Shown: piece after piece, positions 62,722 through 64,000 of the stretch
Layout of the letters: each line of letters opens with the position of its first letter
Numbering within the stretch: the stretch's first letter is position 1
NCBI RefSeq assembly: GCF_000407185.1
Contig: NZ_KE136483.1
Location: forward strand, 310,001-374,000
Reading direction: 5' to 3'
DNA: 64,000 nucleotides
DNA from: Enterococcus malodoratus ATCC 43197
Lineage (GTDB): Bacteria; Bacillota; Bacilli; Lactobacillales; Enterococcaceae
Notes under the pieces: model-generated
Told to the model about the DNA's origin: nothing
Databases searched by the model: none
What the model saw: only the letters and a program-made list of their open reading frames with translations
Program-made: the position numbers and the translations under genes

Positions 62722-63812
62722 ATATTTTCCTCCTTCGATAAAAAGATAATCAATGAAAAAGTATCTTCATGTGTATTTATACTTAATTTTCCGCCCACTT
62801 CATTCATTCGTTGCCGCATATTCATAATACCAATCCCCGAACCTGTCTGATCATTAGTTACGATCACCCCATCATTTTTTATTTCAATGCAGTAAAAAGC
62901 AGTTAAGCGCTCAAAGCTGATTGAAACAAAGCTCGCCTGACTATGTTTCATGATATTTGAAAGTGCTTCTTTCAGCACCATCAATAATACTTTGTTTTGC
63001 TGATTCGATAGATCACGAGGAATTTCTCCCCTAAATTCCACCGGACAAAAATGAAAGTCTTGAATCAACAGCTTGCTGATCTCATCCAAATTGACCGACT
63101 CGTGATGGAGGTTATGGACACTCTCGCGAATGTTGCTCATGCCATCGTTGATCGTCGATTTCAATTGACTCAATGGATGAATCAGCTGCTGTTTTTGATT
63201 AATCGTTTCGATCGCACTGACTTGGATGATCGCACTGGATAAGAAATGACCGACATTGTCATGGACATCCCGCGCGATGCGATTGCGCTCTTCAGAAATT
63301 TGCAGGTTAAGCAGACTTTCCTGAGAATCCAACAACTCCGCATTTTTCTTTTCGAGCAATTTTTGTTTCTCCCAACTCTCATCCTGCATCTCAAGCAAAG
63401 ACTTCTCTAACGTTCGATTGCTTTGTTCCTTAAGGTTCAACAAAATGGCGATCATCGAGAGACTGAAAATGATCAGTTGAAAAAGCGGAGAGAAACTCTC
63501 TCTAATAAATAGCGGAACAATGAATAGGAAACAAACAATCAATAGAAGTGTTGATTTCCTTTGAAAAGCGATTTTTAGTGTTCCCGGCAGAAAGAATAAA
63601 AAGCTGGGCCAGATACTGCTGAGTAAAAGCAGCGAGACTAGCGAAATAAAACGACTCTGCTCATTTTCGAAAAAGATACTAGGAGCGATCACGATCAGAC
63701 TGATCAATAAGAAAATGATAGAGCTGACTAAAGATTCTTTTATAACTAACAGAATAAGACCTGTTATTAACAAAAATGAGTATTCGAAATAAAAAATCTG
63801 TTTGTAATTCAC
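62718..63812 (-). CDS. Sensor histidine kinase, HisKA_3 type
   Basis: The 364-residue kinase has about five N-terminal membrane helices (about 1-130) with almost no extracellular loop, a coiled coil (about 140-180), the HisKA_3 motif RNRIARDVHDNVGH with the phosphoacceptor His, and an ATPase domain with DQTGSGIGIMNMRQR. GGAGG supports the GTG at 63812 (VNYKQIF); the frame is open 22 codons further. This form is typical for kinases that sense envelope-active peptides through a partner transporter. Confidence 0.9.
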   Translation of the reverse strand: MNYKQIFYFEYSFLLITGLILLVIKESLVSSIIFLLISLIVIAPSIFFENEQSRFISLVSLLLLSSIWPSFLFFLPGTLKIAFQRKSTLLLIVCFLFIVPLFIRESFSPLFQLIIFSLSMIAILLNLKEQSNRTLEKSLLEMQDESWEKQKLLEKKNAELLDSQESLLNLQISEERNRIARDVHDNVGHFLSSAIIQVSAIETINQKQQLIHPLSQLKSTINDGMSNIRESVHNLHHESVNLDEISKLLIQDFHFCPVEFRGEIPRDLSNQQNKVLLMVLKEALSNIMKHSQASFVSISFERLTAFYCIEIKNDGVIVTNDQTGSGIGIMNMRQRMNEVGGKLSINTHEDTFSLIIFLSKEENI

Positions 63813-63938
63813 AGTACATCCTCCAAAAAAGTGACAAATGTCATGGCGATTTAGACTTTTTTCACTAAATATTAACAATTAATTTCATTATATTCATATT
63901 ATATTAAAAAAATAAAAGAAAAACAAAAGGTTTTTAAG

Positions 63939-64000
63939 ATGAAAATTATTGAGGTTGTAAATTTAACGAAACGCATCAGCAATAAAATGGTGCTGAATCA
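63939..64000 (+). CDS. ABC transporter ATP-binding protein (5' end only)
   Basis: Twenty codons are visible (MKIIEVVNLTKRISNKMVLN), the standard N-terminal strand of an ABC ATPase. It runs off the right edge. AAAAGG precedes the ATG. It is divergent from the NarL-type two-component system; the 126-bp AT-rich gap should hold both promoters. Confidence 0.65.
   Translation, partial: MKIIEVVNLTKRISNKMVLN

Overview
The window reads as chromosomal DNA of a low-GC Gram-positive bacterium of the order Lactobacillales, most likely an Enterococcus. The main pointers are a copYZAB copper operon with a histidine-rich CopB of the Enterococcus hirae type, a dltXABCD operon, an AmaP/Asp23-type envelope-stress gene, and the Firmicutes dnaX-ebfC-recR-tmk-darA-holB-ricT-yabA-rsmI replication/repair cluster. 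Starts generally have strong AGGAGG-type ribosome binding sites. I see no rRNA, tRNA, CRISPR array, transposase or phage module. The species is not resolved.

Layout. 1-6.5 kb: envelope genes (AmaP fragment, UbiB/ABC1-like kinase, UPF0756, aromatic-acid-exporter-like protein, a TSN-repeat DUF4097-type protein, VanZ-like, YoaK-like). 7-14.7 kb: azlCD branched-chain amino acid exporter, an OmpR-type two-component system divergent from a fused MacB-like ABC transporter, a YdcF-like protein and a GyrI-like domain protein. 14.7-19.4 kb: a DacA-type D,D-carboxypeptidase and a three-gene ydjI-ydjG-ydjH-like operon (SPFH, zinc ribbon and TPM proteins). 19.4-26.6 kb: the DNA replication and repair cluster. 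26.7-30.8 kb: amt-glnK, a SHOCT protein, a baeRF6-like protein and a cold-shock gene. 31-37 kb: dinG-ypmB-aspartate aminotransferase-asnS.

37-46 kb is a metal and stress island. A TetR repressor has three copies of one palindromic operator and probably controls itself plus an 83-residue protein and two tandem paralogous secreted peptides with His/Asp-rich tails. Next come a Cd/Zn-type P1B ATPase behind two ArsR/SmtB-like boxes and copYZAB behind two textbook cop boxes. In all there are three P1B-type ATPases in a row.

46-64 kb: an HTH regulator, a standalone Phd/YefM-like protein, a tandemly duplicated 254-bp intergenic repeat built of hairpin modules, dinB with an SOS box, nrdD-nrdG behind NrdR-like boxes, a BceAB-like transporter without an adjacent two-component system, and dltXABCD. 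The dlt operon is interrupted between dltB and dltC by a related hairpin module. After it lie a protein with two DUF2922-like segments and a NarL-type two-component system divergent from a truncated ABC transporter gene.

The points most worth following up are the TetR/tandem-peptide locus, the modular hairpin repeat and its insertion in the dlt operon, and the ydjIGH-like operon without pspA. Coordinates of corrected starts rest on ribosome binding site position and family length. Functions come from recognised motifs and gene order, not from a database search.
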